Origin: an uncultured Aureispira sp.
Lineage (GTDB): Bacteria > Bacteroidota > Bacteroidia > Chitinophagales > Saprospiraceae
DNA: 64,000 nucleotides
Direction of reading: 5' to 3'
NCBI GenBank assembly: GCA_905480075.1
Contig: CAJQOX010000069.1
Span: forward strand, 1 to 64,000
In this document: one piece after another, positions 29,785-39,325 of the stretch
Layout: each line of letters opens with the position of its first letter
How positions within the stretch are numbered: the stretch's first letter is position 1
Made by a program: the position numbers and the translations under genes
The notes under the pieces: model-generated
Told to the model about the DNA's origin: nothing
What the model saw: the letters and a program-made list of their open reading frames with translations, nothing else
Databases searched by the model: none

Positions 29785-32475
29785 TCAGTCATCTTCATCA
29801 TAAACTGTAGTGTTAGTAGCATCATTGCCTTCTTCCCGTATGTTTTTCTGAACAAATGCATCATATTTAAGGCAATTCATTTCGGTTTCAATGATTTCAG
29901 GTACCGGAAATTTTGACATGGGATCGAAAACGCCATCATCTCTTAATGTAGTGTCTGATTGCATGTTAAAGAGAATATTCCTGAATATAGGTCTTGCCAT
30001 TTTTGCCCCCTGACCATAGGTCAGACTCCTGAAACGAATAAATCTGTCATCACAGCCTACCCATGTACCGATTACAAGATCTGGAGTAATTCCCATAAAC
30101 CAACCGTCTGCCTGGTTATTTGTAGTGCCTGTCTTTCCTCCATAAGAACATTTTACATCACGAAGACGACCACTTTGAATTCTTTGCAACATTTGGTTCA
30201 TAACATAAGCGCTTTGTACAGAAAGTACCGGCTCGGAATCCTGATCTTTCCCTGCAAGATAAATTGAATTGCCATTTTTATCTTCAATTCTATCTATAAA
30301 CACAGGTTCTGTATAAATGCCGGAATTTGCAAAAATGGTATATCCGCCTGTCATTTCAAAGGGGGATAAATTGGGTACGCCAAGACAAATAGCTGCCGAC
30401 AAGGGAACCCGGTTGTCAGAGGTGTCTATCCCTACTTCTGCTAAAAAGTTTCTGAATGGTTGTGGTCCTTTCAATTCTTTTATAAGATAGGCAGAAACGG
30501 AATTGAGGGAACGGTTAAGGGCTTCCCATAATGGTATTTCGTCACCGCTGTAACCATCTGCATTTCTGGGGGTCCAATCTTCTAGTAAACCAAACTGACC
30601 CTCCCCCTTTGATATGGTAGTGGGCTGATCCCATACTTTAAAACAAGGGGAAAATCCTTTTTGATGAATAGTCAACGCATATAAAAATGGTTTTATTGTT
30701 GAACCTACCTGTCTGGCAAACTGCTGTTTGTTTACGTGGTCAAACTTAAAGTATTTGTGATTGATCCCTCCTACCCAGGCTTTGATGAACCCTGTCTTGG
30801 GGTCAACAGCCAAAAGACCGGACTGAAGGTGCATGCGATGGTATCTTATTGAATCGAAGGGGCTTATCAATGTATCTTTTTCCCCTCGTTTATTGTAGGC
30901 AAAAATAGTAGTTTTTACAGGGATTTTCATATAATCCATGATTGCCTTATATTGTTCTTCAAGAGCAGCAACGGAGGCTTTATCTGACAATATTTCTTTA
31001 TATGTCTGAGCTTGTTCTTCCTTGATGAAACCGGTTCTTTCCCATTTTTTTAATAAAACCTTCCCATCAACCAAGGGAGAATAGCGATCTTTGCGCCTTG
31101 GTTTTTTATCATAGGCTACAATTTGAAAAATTCTGTCGATGTCTATATCTCGTAGTTTATATTTTACTGCCAATGGCAAAAACCGGGGCCTTACTCTTTG
31201 ATACCTGTTTGTACCCCATATTTGTTTTACTAAGCTCAGTCTGCGTAATTCCATCTCATTGTCTGTGCTTTTGTAAGCCTTTCTTGCCCAGGGGTTTTTT
31301 ATCTTCGAACTTATCTTTGGGTCTACTGCATTCCAATCTTTCCAGGTATCAAATAATCTTACCTGATGTTTGCTCAGATGGTCTTTTACCGCTTTTTCAG
31401 CATGTTTTTGTACCCTTGAATCAATAGTGGTATAAATATTAAGACCGTCACGGTAAATGTCATAGGGTGTCCCGTCAGGTTTTCTGTACTGTGGATCATC
31501 TTTAGCTAACTGCACCATCAGTTTCTTAAGGTGGTTCCTCAGGTACATTCTGAAATAGGTAGCAATACCATCATTGTGATCTTTAACTCTGAACTTAGAA
31601 ATGTCAATAGGCAATTTTCTGAGCTCATCGTATTTTGCTTTATCAAAATGTCCCTTTTGTCTCATGTTGTCCAATACTACCTCTCGGCCAAGCTTTGCTC
31701 TTTTTGGGTATTTTATGGGGTTGTACCTTGATGGGTTTTTTAACATTCTTACCAACATGGCAGACTCAACAATGTTTAAATCTATAGGTTTCTTTTTAAA
31801 GTATACTTCCGCCGCAGATTTTATACCATTAGCCCCGTAAAGAAAGTCAAACTCATTAAAATACAAAGAGATAATTTCTTCTTTTGTATAAGACCTTTCC
31901 AGTTTTACGGCTGTCAGCCATTCTTTAAGTTTTGTAGATACAAGAAGCCACTGTCTTACAAAATAGCTCTTGTCTTTAGTGTTAGGACGTCCGACCAGAA
32001 GTTTTGCAAGTTGTTGTGAAATAGTACTTCCCCCTCCTGCATTTTTCTTCCTCAGAATCAGTGTTTTTACAATAACCCGCATCAGTGCCTCAGCATCAAT
32101 TCCGGAATGTTCAAGATATCGGGCATCTTCCGTTGCAATTAATGCATTGATAAGATGAGGAGAAAGGCTGTCGTATTCTACAGGAGTCCGGTTTTCAATA
32201 TAGTATTTTCCCAATATTTTGCCATCAGATGAAAATACATTAGAGGCAATACGGCTTCGTGGGTTCTCAAGGTATTCAAAAGAAGGCAAGTCATAGGATA
32301 GCATGATGAAAATTCCTGCCACCATTAATATCCCCAGAAAATACAAGCGCCACATCCATTTTATGAAAGCTTTGTATTTCTTTACCCTTTGTTCCTGGGT
32401 TTTTACAGGTTTTTGTTCATTTATTTCAGGTGTGGATGATTCTGATGGGTCAATTTCGCTATTATTATCTTGCAT
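29785..32475 (-). CDS. Penicillin-binding protein 1A-type transglycosylase/transpeptidase
   Basis: GT51 'ATEDARYLEHSGIDAEALMRVIV...GGGSTISQQLAK'; transpeptidase 'RQVGSTIKPFLY' and 'YGGKTGTTNNQADGWFMG'. Confidence 0.95.
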   Translation of the reverse strand: MQDNNSEIDPSESSTPEINEQKPVKTQEQRVKKYKAFIKWMWRLYFLGILMVAGIFIMLSYDLPSFEYLENPRSRIASNVFSSDGKILGKYYIENRTPVEYDSLSPHLINALIATEDARYLEHSGIDAEALMRVIVKTLILRKKNAGGGSTISQQLAKLLVGRPNTKDKSYFVRQWLLVSTKLKEWLTAVKLERSYTKEEIISLYFNEFDFLYGANGIKSAAEVYFKKKPIDLNIVESAMLVRMLKNPSRYNPIKYPKRAKLGREVVLDNMRQKGHFDKAKYDELRKLPIDISKFRVKDHNDGIATYFRMYLRNHLKKLMVQLAKDDPQYRKPDGTPYDIYRDGLNIYTTIDSRVQKHAEKAVKDHLSKHQVRLFDTWKDWNAVDPKISSKIKNPWARKAYKSTDNEMELRRLSLVKQIWGTNRYQRVRPRFLPLAVKYKLRDIDIDRIFQIVAYDKKPRRKDRYSPLVDGKVLLKKWERTGFIKEEQAQTYKEILSDKASVAALEEQYKAIMDYMKIPVKTTIFAYNKRGEKDTLISPFDSIRYHRMHLQSGLLAVDPKTGFIKAWVGGINHKYFKFDHVNKQQFARQVGSTIKPFLYALTIHQKGFSPCFKVWDQPTTISKGEGQFGLLEDWTPRNADGYSGDEIPLWEALNRSLNSVSAYLIKELKGPQPFRNFLAEVGIDTSDNRVPLSAAICLGVPNLSPFEMTGGYTIFANSGIYTEPVFIDRIEDKNGNSIYLAGKDQDSEPVLSVQSAYVMNQMLQRIQSGRLRDVKCSYGGKTGTTNNQADGWFMGITPDLVIGTWVGCDDRFIRFRSLTYGQGAKMARPIFRNILFNMQSDTTLRDDGVFDPMSKFPVPEIIETEMNCLKYDAFVQKNIREEGNDATNTTVYDEDD

Positions 32476-32586
32476 AAATATATTATCTGAATTAATAATT
32501 GGTATAATTTATATCCGGATATTGAAGACAATAAAGAAGCATTTTTTTGTTTTTATTCCGGGCAAATTTATACAAATACAAAGATA

Positions 32587-32630
32587 AAAAAAGAATTGGC
32601 ATCTCTTTCAGGAAGAAATGCCAATTTATC
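32587..32630 (-). terminator. Terminator downstream of porW/sprE
   Basis: aattggcat (32594-32602) / atgccaatt (32618-32626) with an A-run on the + side, i.e. a T tract on the minus strand. Confidence 0.75.
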
Positions 32631-32649
32631 AATCGGTCGAAAAAATTAT

Positions 32650-35445
32650 TTACCGGTAGTTTTTTTCAAAGAATTCTACATACTCAAAGAATTTCTGTGT
32701 AGAAAGTGCAAGGTTGTAGTTCTGCTGAGAAATAGCATAGACGTTAAACCCTTGTACTCCTGACAAGAACTCAGGGTTTGAACGAGAGTCTACTACATAT
32801 TTCATAGCAAGTTCTCCAGTTGTAAAGGCCCTTATTGTCAGACTGGGTGTGCCCCCGTCAACAAGAATAGAAGAAGTACTTAGTCTGTTGGATAAATAGT
32901 ATTTATTATTAAATGTAGTAACAGGGGCTCTGTACTGATTTATTTTAGTTTTTTTGTTGTCGAAAACAACGAGTACCAGGTGCTTTGTTTTTAAGTTTAG
33001 AATATAGGGAGTTTTGTCTCCTTTTTGCATAAACCCATCATTAGCAATATTTTTGTTATTAGCCTTTGCGTTATCACTCAAAATAGCAATCATCGCCTTA
33101 GCTTGTTTTTCTTCTTTTGTGTTTGGAAAACTTGTGATAATTACTCTAAGGGCTTTAATGTAATCCTTCTCACCTTTTATGCCGCCCATGCACATTGCTT
33201 CGAGTAGTGCAAACCGAGCCTTCATTTCATAGTTTTTTCCAAATTCAGTAGGGACTGCTCTGACTTTATCGAGTGCCATTTGTGACTTTCCACCTTGTAT
33301 CAGTGCATAGGTGTCATCGTAATATTTGTTTATTGTCTCGTATTTAATTTTCTCAGAATTAGCGAAATCGGGGTCGATAAGCACTTTTGCTATATTCGAT
33401 TCCGGATATTTTTCAAGAATTTTGTTTTTGTAATAATCCGCTTTTGAGATATTGTTCGCCCCGGAATATATATTGTAGGCCAAAAACATAGCTTCTACAG
33501 CATAGGCGTTGTCAGGATAATTTTTCACCAATTTCTCTATAAGTGCAATCGCCTTGTCTTTTCTGCCGAGGTCTTCGTTATAATGCTCGGCTGCTTTAAA
33601 CATAGCCTCACCCAATTTATCATTCAGTGCTTTTTTGTCCTGATCGGACTTTGGTACTCCTTTTTTCTTGAGGTAGGCATCAATCTCCGCCTGGGTTTTT
33701 GGTACTATAGCTGCAATTTCTCCTTCATCGATTTCGCTGTCTTCATCTCCTTTGTCGGATTGCCTCCAATTGTCAACCCAGGATCGGGAACTCCATCTTT
33801 TTTCAAATTCTCTTTCCCCTTTTTTCTTTAAAGAAGCATTATAAAGCATGAATTTGGATTTTTGTAATGCAGCATCAGAAATGGTAATTGGACCATTAGG
33901 GTTATTCTGACGTCCTCTCCTCGGATTCAGCCCGTCGCTCGTTGGCATTCTCATGGAATTTACTTTGTTTGTTTTTCCATCTTTTGGGCTACCGCCATTA
34001 TTTTGAACTGATTGTGTAGCAGAAAATGTAGCATCTTGTTCCATCCCCTTTATTGCCCATCTTTCTTGCTCAGATCTTTCCCATGAACCAACAATTCTCA
34101 TGCTGTCTTTATCATAAACAACAATCATATGAGTAGCTACCCCCTGCAATTTTCGTTTGTAAATATCAGTTTCAACATAGCGTTCATCATCTTTTTTCAT
34201 TACCATAACAGTACTGTCATAGTAGGCATAAGATGTTACGAAATCATCTTTTTGATAAAATAGCTGCGCCAGCAAAAGGCATCCTTCTGTGCGCTGAGCA
34301 TTGCTTTTGCTATAGCTAAGCGATTGTTGAAGGGCAAGTATCCCTTCTTCTGTATTACCGGATTGCAGTTTTAATTGTGCAAGAGCAAAATAGATCTGAT
34401 CCTTGTATTCTTCGTTTTTAGAATCCCTGAGCATCTTTTTAAGGGCAATTTCAGGGTTGATAACCTTTTTGCCCGTTGCAGAGGCTGCATTTTTGACCAT
34501 ATTAAGTCTTGCATTGAACTCCATCTCGTAACTTGGCTTCATTCTCAGTACCTTGTGGAAGTTCTCCATTGCTAACTGACTGTTTTCCTGCATCTGATAG
34601 ATCTGACCCAAAAGATAGATGTAACGGTTTTTGACAGTTTTGCGTTTAGTGTCTCTTATGGCGTTTTCCAACGGTATTATAGCCTTTTCATACTCCTTTT
34701 GCTTTGTCCAGCTATAAGCTATAACTGCCTGTACTTTCGGACGAAGTTTGTAGGGTACCTTCAGGTCGTTTTCAAGCTGCCTCAGATAAAACCCGGCATC
34801 GTCATACATGCCCAGTTCAATATAGGTTTTTGCAAGCCACAACATAGCCTGATATCGGACCGGACGATGTTTTATACCATATATCTCAGGTTTCTCTTCC
34901 TCTGTTTCTTCCGATGCCGTCTTCTTTTTCTTTTTCTTTTTCTTTCTTCTCTTTTTCTTTCTTCTCTTCTTCTTCTTCTTCTTCTTCTTCTTCTTGGCTT
35001 TTAGTTTTGCAAGTTCCTTCGCTACATTTTCAGGATGGTATTTATCTACTATAAATTTAAAAGTGTTAGCACTTCTTTCGTATTCTTTTTTCAGGAACTC
35101 TGATTTCCCCATCAAAAAATAACTGTCATCTGTCCAGTTTCCAATATGATGTAATTTGATGTTACGGGCACATTTAGTGATAGCCACATCAAGTTGCTGA
35201 CTTACAGAACCGGCATCTTCAATTGCAGCGTAAGGAAAAAGATGAAGTGGTTTGTTGTAATTGTCAACATATTGCTTGTTGAGCATATCAAAACTCTCCA
35301 TAAAAGCCATGTTAGCATTATAATATGCATTATAACGCCCGGTAAGATTGTGATAGGGCTTGGTAACAAGAGTTTGTTTAGCACAACCTACCATCAAAAG
35401 GAGGGTCAGAAAAATAGTACTGATGAAATAAATCCGGCTTTTCAT
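32650..35445 (-). CDS. porW: Type IX secretion system periplasmic lipoprotein PorW/SprE (TPR)
   Basis: Lipobox 'LLLMVGCAKQ', 'KPYHNLTGRYNAYYNANMAF', TPR-like helices, 'ILEKYPESNIAKVLIDPDF', typical PorW/SprE features. Confidence 0.9.
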   Translation of the reverse strand: MKSRIYFISTIFLTLLLMVGCAKQTLVTKPYHNLTGRYNAYYNANMAFMESFDMLNKQYVDNYNKPLHLFPYAAIEDAGSVSQQLDVAITKCARNIKLHHIGNWTDDSYFLMGKSEFLKKEYERSANTFKFIVDKYHPENVAKELAKLKAKKKKKKKKKKRRKKKRRKKKKKKKKTASEETEEEKPEIYGIKHRPVRYQAMLWLAKTYIELGMYDDAGFYLRQLENDLKVPYKLRPKVQAVIAYSWTKQKEYEKAIIPLENAIRDTKRKTVKNRYIYLLGQIYQMQENSQLAMENFHKVLRMKPSYEMEFNARLNMVKNAASATGKKVINPEIALKKMLRDSKNEEYKDQIYFALAQLKLQSGNTEEGILALQQSLSYSKSNAQRTEGCLLLAQLFYQKDDFVTSYAYYDSTVMVMKKDDERYVETDIYKRKLQGVATHMIVVYDKDSMRIVGSWERSEQERWAIKGMEQDATFSATQSVQNNGGSPKDGKTNKVNSMRMPTSDGLNPRRGRQNNPNGPITISDAALQKSKFMLYNASLKKKGEREFEKRWSSRSWVDNWRQSDKGDEDSEIDEGEIAAIVPKTQAEIDAYLKKKGVPKSDQDKKALNDKLGEAMFKAAEHYNEDLGRKDKAIALIEKLVKNYPDNAYAVEAMFLAYNIYSGANNISKADYYKNKILEKYPESNIAKVLIDPDFANSEKIKYETINKYYDDTYALIQGGKSQMALDKVRAVPTEFGKNYEMKARFALLEAMCMGGIKGEKDYIKALRVIITSFPNTKEEKQAKAMIAILSDNAKANNKNIANDGFMQKGDKTPYILNLKTKHLVLVVFDNKKTKINQYRAPVTTFNNKYYLSNRLSTSSILVDGGTPSLTIRAFTTGELAMKYVVDSRSNPEFLSGVQGFNVYAISQQNYNLALSTQKFFEYVEFFEKNYR
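34921..34995 (-). repeat. AAG/AAA/AGA microsatellite encoding 25 consecutive Lys/Arg residues inside porW
   Basis: Minus strand (AAG)10 AGA AGA AAG AAA AAG AGA AGA AAG AAA AAG AAA AAG AAA AAG AAG; translates K10 RR KKK RR K8. Confidence 0.95.
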
Positions 35446-35685
35446 TCTAAGGATTGTTTGTCAGGTAAAATAGGGGAGGACTAACTTTGAGAAAAATTTA
35501 TGATTTCCTTCTTTATCTAAATAAACGAAAAAAAAATCAATTTCAGTTTGTATCCTCCTACAAAAATACGCTCTTTATTTTAATTTTGCTGCTTTGTTGG
35601 CATTTTTTAACGAAAGTCTAAGAGTTTAAGTACCAATTACACCTTCATATTTGTTACTTTTGCTTTTTGAGAACTATTTTTATGT

Positions 35686-36609
35686 TTGATGCCAGGGTTG
35701 TTTTATGAAAATTCGCTTTCAGATATAAAAAAATATTTAAAGATAAAATATAGATTGATGTCAAAATGGTTAGATGACAAGCATCGTTTGGTGCTTATAA
35801 ATGATGAAACATTTCAGGAAGAACGCTCTTTCAGGCTGATCCCTTTTAATGTTTTTGCAATTCTCGGGGGTTCTGTATTTCTGGTAAGTTTAATAACGGT
35901 TTTGTTACTTGTTTTTACTCCGCTCGGAAGAATAGTTCCGGAACGTAGCAATCAACACATCAGAACTCAACTCAATAGTATGTTCATTCAAATAGATTCG
36001 CTCGAACAATCTGTAATGGCCAGAGACTTATACATAACAAAAGTCAGAAATCTGGTATACGAAAATTTTGAATATGCGGATGATGTTAAAGATCCAACTT
36101 CAAAAGAAGGAGGAAAAAATGTTGTTGTCCCCCAAAAATCTGATGAATTAAGAGTGTTGATGGAATCTGTGGATAATGAAGCTGAATTGGGGAATCTGCT
36201 GGATAATACCCTGAGTGCCGAAACCAATATTAATGATTTAATTTTTATTCCCCCTATAACCGGAATGGTCTCCGATACTTTTTCCCCTAACAGAGGACAC
36301 TACGGTACAGACATTGTCGCTCCTAAAGGCAAACACATTAAAGCCACTCAGAAAGGCACTGTTATTGTCGCTACTTTTTCTGTCGAAACGGGGCATATGT
36401 TAGCTGTTCAACATAGCAATAATGTCATTTCTGTCTACAAACACAATTCTGTGATTCTTAAGAAAACCGGTGATGTCGTCAGGGCCGGAGAAGGTATTGC
36501 AATAATTGGTAATACCGGAGAACTTACCGAAGGACCACATCTGCATTTTGAAATGTGGATAAATGGTCAGCCTGTTAATCCGGAGCGATATATTCAATTC
36601 AGAAATTAA
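35686..36609 (+). CDS. M23 family murein endopeptidase with N-terminal TM anchor
   Basis: 'TFSPNRGHYGTDIVAPKGKHIKATQKGTVIVATFSVETGHMLAVQHSNNVISVYKHNSVILKKTGDVVRAGEGIAIIGNTGELTEGPHLHFEMWINGQPVNPERYI'. True start may be the ATG at 35689 or 35758. Confidence 0.9.
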   Translation: MMPGLFYENSLSDIKKYLKIKYRLMSKWLDDKHRLVLINDETFQEERSFRLIPFNVFAILGGSVFLVSLITVLLLVFTPLGRIVPERSNQHIRTQLNSMFIQIDSLEQSVMARDLYITKVRNLVYENFEYADDVKDPTSKEGGKNVVVPQKSDELRVLMESVDNEAELGNLLDNTLSAETNINDLIFIPPITGMVSDTFSPNRGHYGTDIVAPKGKHIKATQKGTVIVATFSVETGHMLAVQHSNNVISVYKHNSVILKKTGDVVRAGEGIAIIGNTGELTEGPHLHFEMWINGQPVNPERYIQFRN

Positions 36610-36628
36610 TGTTCCTTTTTAGTACCGC

Positions 36629-36967
36629 TTATTTTAATTTTGGATTGTTTGTATGTCTGTCCTTGTCTCTGATGCTACGTTTCTGCATTATTTTTTCCAA
36701 TGATGCTCCAAGGTCTACTTCTGCCTGATTGGCCAGGCATATCAGTACAAATAATACATCTCCCATTTCTTCTGCAAGATCTGATTTTGCTGTGGCTTCC
36801 TGCGTTTTGGATTTGAAGGATTGTTCTCCGTATATCCGGGCCATCAACCTGGCTACCTCCCCTACTTCTTCCATCAGAATCGCAGTGTTTGTGAGTTCGC
36901 TGTAATAACGTACTCCAATTGTGTTAATCCATAAATCAACCTTCGCCTGTGCTTCTTGTATTGTCAT
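36629..36967 (-). CDS. MazG-like nucleotide pyrophosphohydrolase
   Basis: 'MTIQEAQAKVDLWI...AILMEEVGEVARLMARIYGEQSFK...SDLAEEMGDVLFVLICLANQAEVDL' (EExxE...ExxD). Start trimmed from 37087 to 36967 because the extension overlaps the next gene. Confidence 0.88.
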   Translation of the reverse strand: MTIQEAQAKVDLWINTIGVRYYSELTNTAILMEEVGEVARLMARIYGEQSFKSKTQEATAKSDLAEEMGDVLFVLICLANQAEVDLGASLEKIMQKRSIRDKDRHTNNPKLK

Positions 36968-36989
36968 TAAAATTAGTTTAGACAATCTT

Positions 36990-38324
36990 TTAAGAAATAA
37001 TAGTTTTATGTGATGTATTGTGATCTTTCGATACGAAAGGTTTAACAGGTTTGCTTTCAAAACCTGAATTGAACTTTTTATTACCAAACTTGCGGAAATT
37101 CAGAATTTGGGTAATAAGAATTGTCAGTAAACCCAATGCAATCGCCCTGTATCGAACTATTGTTCCAACATTTGATACTAATAATCCGACCAATAACAGG
37201 TTGCTTAATGTGTAAGCAACAATAAAATGAAGAATTAAATCAGGTCGTTGGTTGGCTTTTTTCTTTAATAAAAATGATAATATTACTAAAAATAGAAAAC
37301 ATAAAATCTCTATACTTGCCAATACCTGAAGGAAATCCTTGCATTCCCACAAAAAAGGCCGAGCGATAACATTGATTGTCGCCACAGGTAGCATTTCCGT
37401 TACCCCCCAAAAAGATGGCGCAAAAGCTTTTGCGTCTACTAAGCTTGACGTCCCCTTCTCTGATAAAAAAGCGGCCTGCTTATCTGCTAATACCTCAAAG
37501 ATATTTGTATTTAGAAAAAAACTGCAGGAAAGTACAACAGTGATCAAAAAACAACTGTAAACAGAAAAGTAGGTTGTATATATTCTCTTGGAATATTTTA
37601 TTGTGATGAAATAGGAAATTGTAGCAGGTAAAATTAAAATTAAAAGATAATGCCGGCTAAGTCCAATAATCAGTATTGAAACGGCTAGTTTTAACATCCT
37701 TTTTGTAGAAGGTTTTTCCCTTAGCTTCAGCAGTGACAGGAAGAAAAGACTCAAGCCATAATATACATATACATCTTTGTGTAAGCCGGATGTCCAAAAA
37801 GTCAGAGAGGGAAGAAAGAAACAACATGTCAGCAGAACAGTTTTTGGTAAATTTAAAAGCTGACCGAATAGTTTATAACAGTTAAGACTGCCAAATAACC
37901 CTGCTATTGCAATGAAAAAAATATGAAGATTATAATTCCCAAAGGTGAACAAGTGAAGCAGACCATGTAAATGTACAAGTGTATACGAACCCAAATCTTT
38001 CCAGAAAATACTTGACTCAGGATAGATAAAAACCTCAGCGCTTGGTAATGTTATTTCCCATCCTAATAAAGAACTTATATAATAATCAGGGTAGGTGAAA
38101 AATGTTTTGCCTATTAGGGTGCTTTCATTTAGGAAAAGGATAGTATCTCCTCCATCAAAATAGGAAAGATGAATTAAGCCATATATTATGCCGGATAGTA
38201 TCTTTGTGCAGAAAACAAAGAAAATAAACTTTCGGCTAAGGCCTTCAACCGCAAAACTGGCAGAGGATTTTATCCACCAGCCTGCCAGCAACATATATAT
38301 GAGTAGCAAAATGTATATCATCAA
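36990..38324 (-). CDS. Multi-pass membrane protein (possible polysaccharide polymerase/GT-like)
   Basis: 444 aa, ~10 hydrophobic helices; 'LPSLTFWTSGLHKDVYVYYGLSLFFLSLLKL' motif seen in polymer biosynthesis membrane proteins. Confidence 0.6.
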   Translation of the reverse strand: MMIYILLLIYMLLAGWWIKSSASFAVEGLSRKFIFFVFCTKILSGIIYGLIHLSYFDGGDTILFLNESTLIGKTFFTYPDYYISSLLGWEITLPSAEVFIYPESSIFWKDLGSYTLVHLHGLLHLFTFGNYNLHIFFIAIAGLFGSLNCYKLFGQLLNLPKTVLLTCCFFLPSLTFWTSGLHKDVYVYYGLSLFFLSLLKLREKPSTKRMLKLAVSILIIGLSRHYLLILILPATISYFITIKYSKRIYTTYFSVYSCFLITVVLSCSFFLNTNIFEVLADKQAAFLSEKGTSSLVDAKAFAPSFWGVTEMLPVATINVIARPFLWECKDFLQVLASIEILCFLFLVILSFLLKKKANQRPDLILHFIVAYTLSNLLLVGLLVSNVGTIVRYRAIALGLLTILITQILNFRKFGNKKFNSGFESKPVKPFVSKDHNTSHKTIIS

Positions 38325-38497
38325 GGCATTATAGTCAGAATGTATTATTCAATGGGTTTTGTAATTATGCTACCATATTTTCTTTTCAATGAAAAAATAA
38401 AATGTGAAAGTAATAAGTAATTGTTATATTATCAAATAATTATGACTGATATTGTATCCTTATACTTTAACGTTAAAATTGTTAAAAAATTGTGAAA

Positions 38498-39157
38498 TTA
38501 TTTCTCAGACCATAAGTTTTTGCCTTCAAGCAAAGGGACAAAGCGAAACTTTCCAAATATTTCCTTTCTAAATTCATTTTCACCCGTTTTGGTTATTCGC
38601 AACATAGTTTGGGACGCTCTGTCTCCAACGGGTATTACCAATATGCCTCCAATTTTTAGTTGCTCTTTAAGGGCTTCAGGAATTTGATTCGCCCCGGCTG
38701 TTACCAATATCTTGTCAAAGGGGGCAAACTCCCCCAATCCCTTATAGCCATCTCTGAAAAAGCTTCTGATGCCCATTAATCCAAGGCTTCTAAACATTGC
38801 TTTTGCTTTCTTATATAGTTGCTCATGTCGCTCAATGGTATATAAGCGGGCTCCTAGATAGGAAAGAACTGCCGATTGATATCCCGAACCTGTACCAATT
38901 TCCAATACCTTCTCTCGTTTTTTTACTCCAAGTAATTCTGTTTGAAACGCGACAGTGTATGGTTGTGAAATAGTCTGTTTTTCATCAATAGGGAATGCCT
39001 TGTCTTCATAGGCATGTTCTTCAAAAGCTATGTCCAGAAAAAAATGCCTTGGGATACTGCGGATTGCTGCTAATATATTAATATCTTTTATCCCTTTATT
39101 TTCGACAGTTATTGCCAGCTGTTTCCGCATTCCTTTATGCCTGTTACTGTCTTCCAT
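38498..39157 (-). CDS. pcm: Protein-L-isoaspartate O-methyltransferase
   Basis: 'IPRHFFLD...YEDKAFPIDEKQTISQPYTVAFQTELL...VLEIGTGSGYQSAVLSYLGARLYTIERHEQLYKKA...FDKILVTAGANQIPEAL'. Confidence 0.95.
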   Translation of the reverse strand: MEDSNRHKGMRKQLAITVENKGIKDINILAAIRSIPRHFFLDIAFEEHAYEDKAFPIDEKQTISQPYTVAFQTELLGVKKREKVLEIGTGSGYQSAVLSYLGARLYTIERHEQLYKKAKAMFRSLGLMGIRSFFRDGYKGLGEFAPFDKILVTAGANQIPEALKEQLKIGGILVIPVGDRASQTMLRITKTGENEFRKEIFGKFRFVPLLEGKNLWSEK

Positions 39158-39325
39158 TTATTTTTTTCGTTTTTGCTCTTGTTAGTATTTAGCTCTAAAG
39201 TACAAAATATGAATGTAATAAAACTCTTTAGGGCCAAATGAGTAGAATAGATTGTACTTTTTTGCTAATTTGGCAGAAAATTTATTAAAAGTATACACAA
39301 TCGCGAAATAAATTAAATTATTATT

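Noticed and set aside
34699-35004. + strand ORF ending in Leu/Phe runs opposite the PorW Lys tract
   Set aside because: Reverse complement of the AAG microsatellite; not an independent gene.
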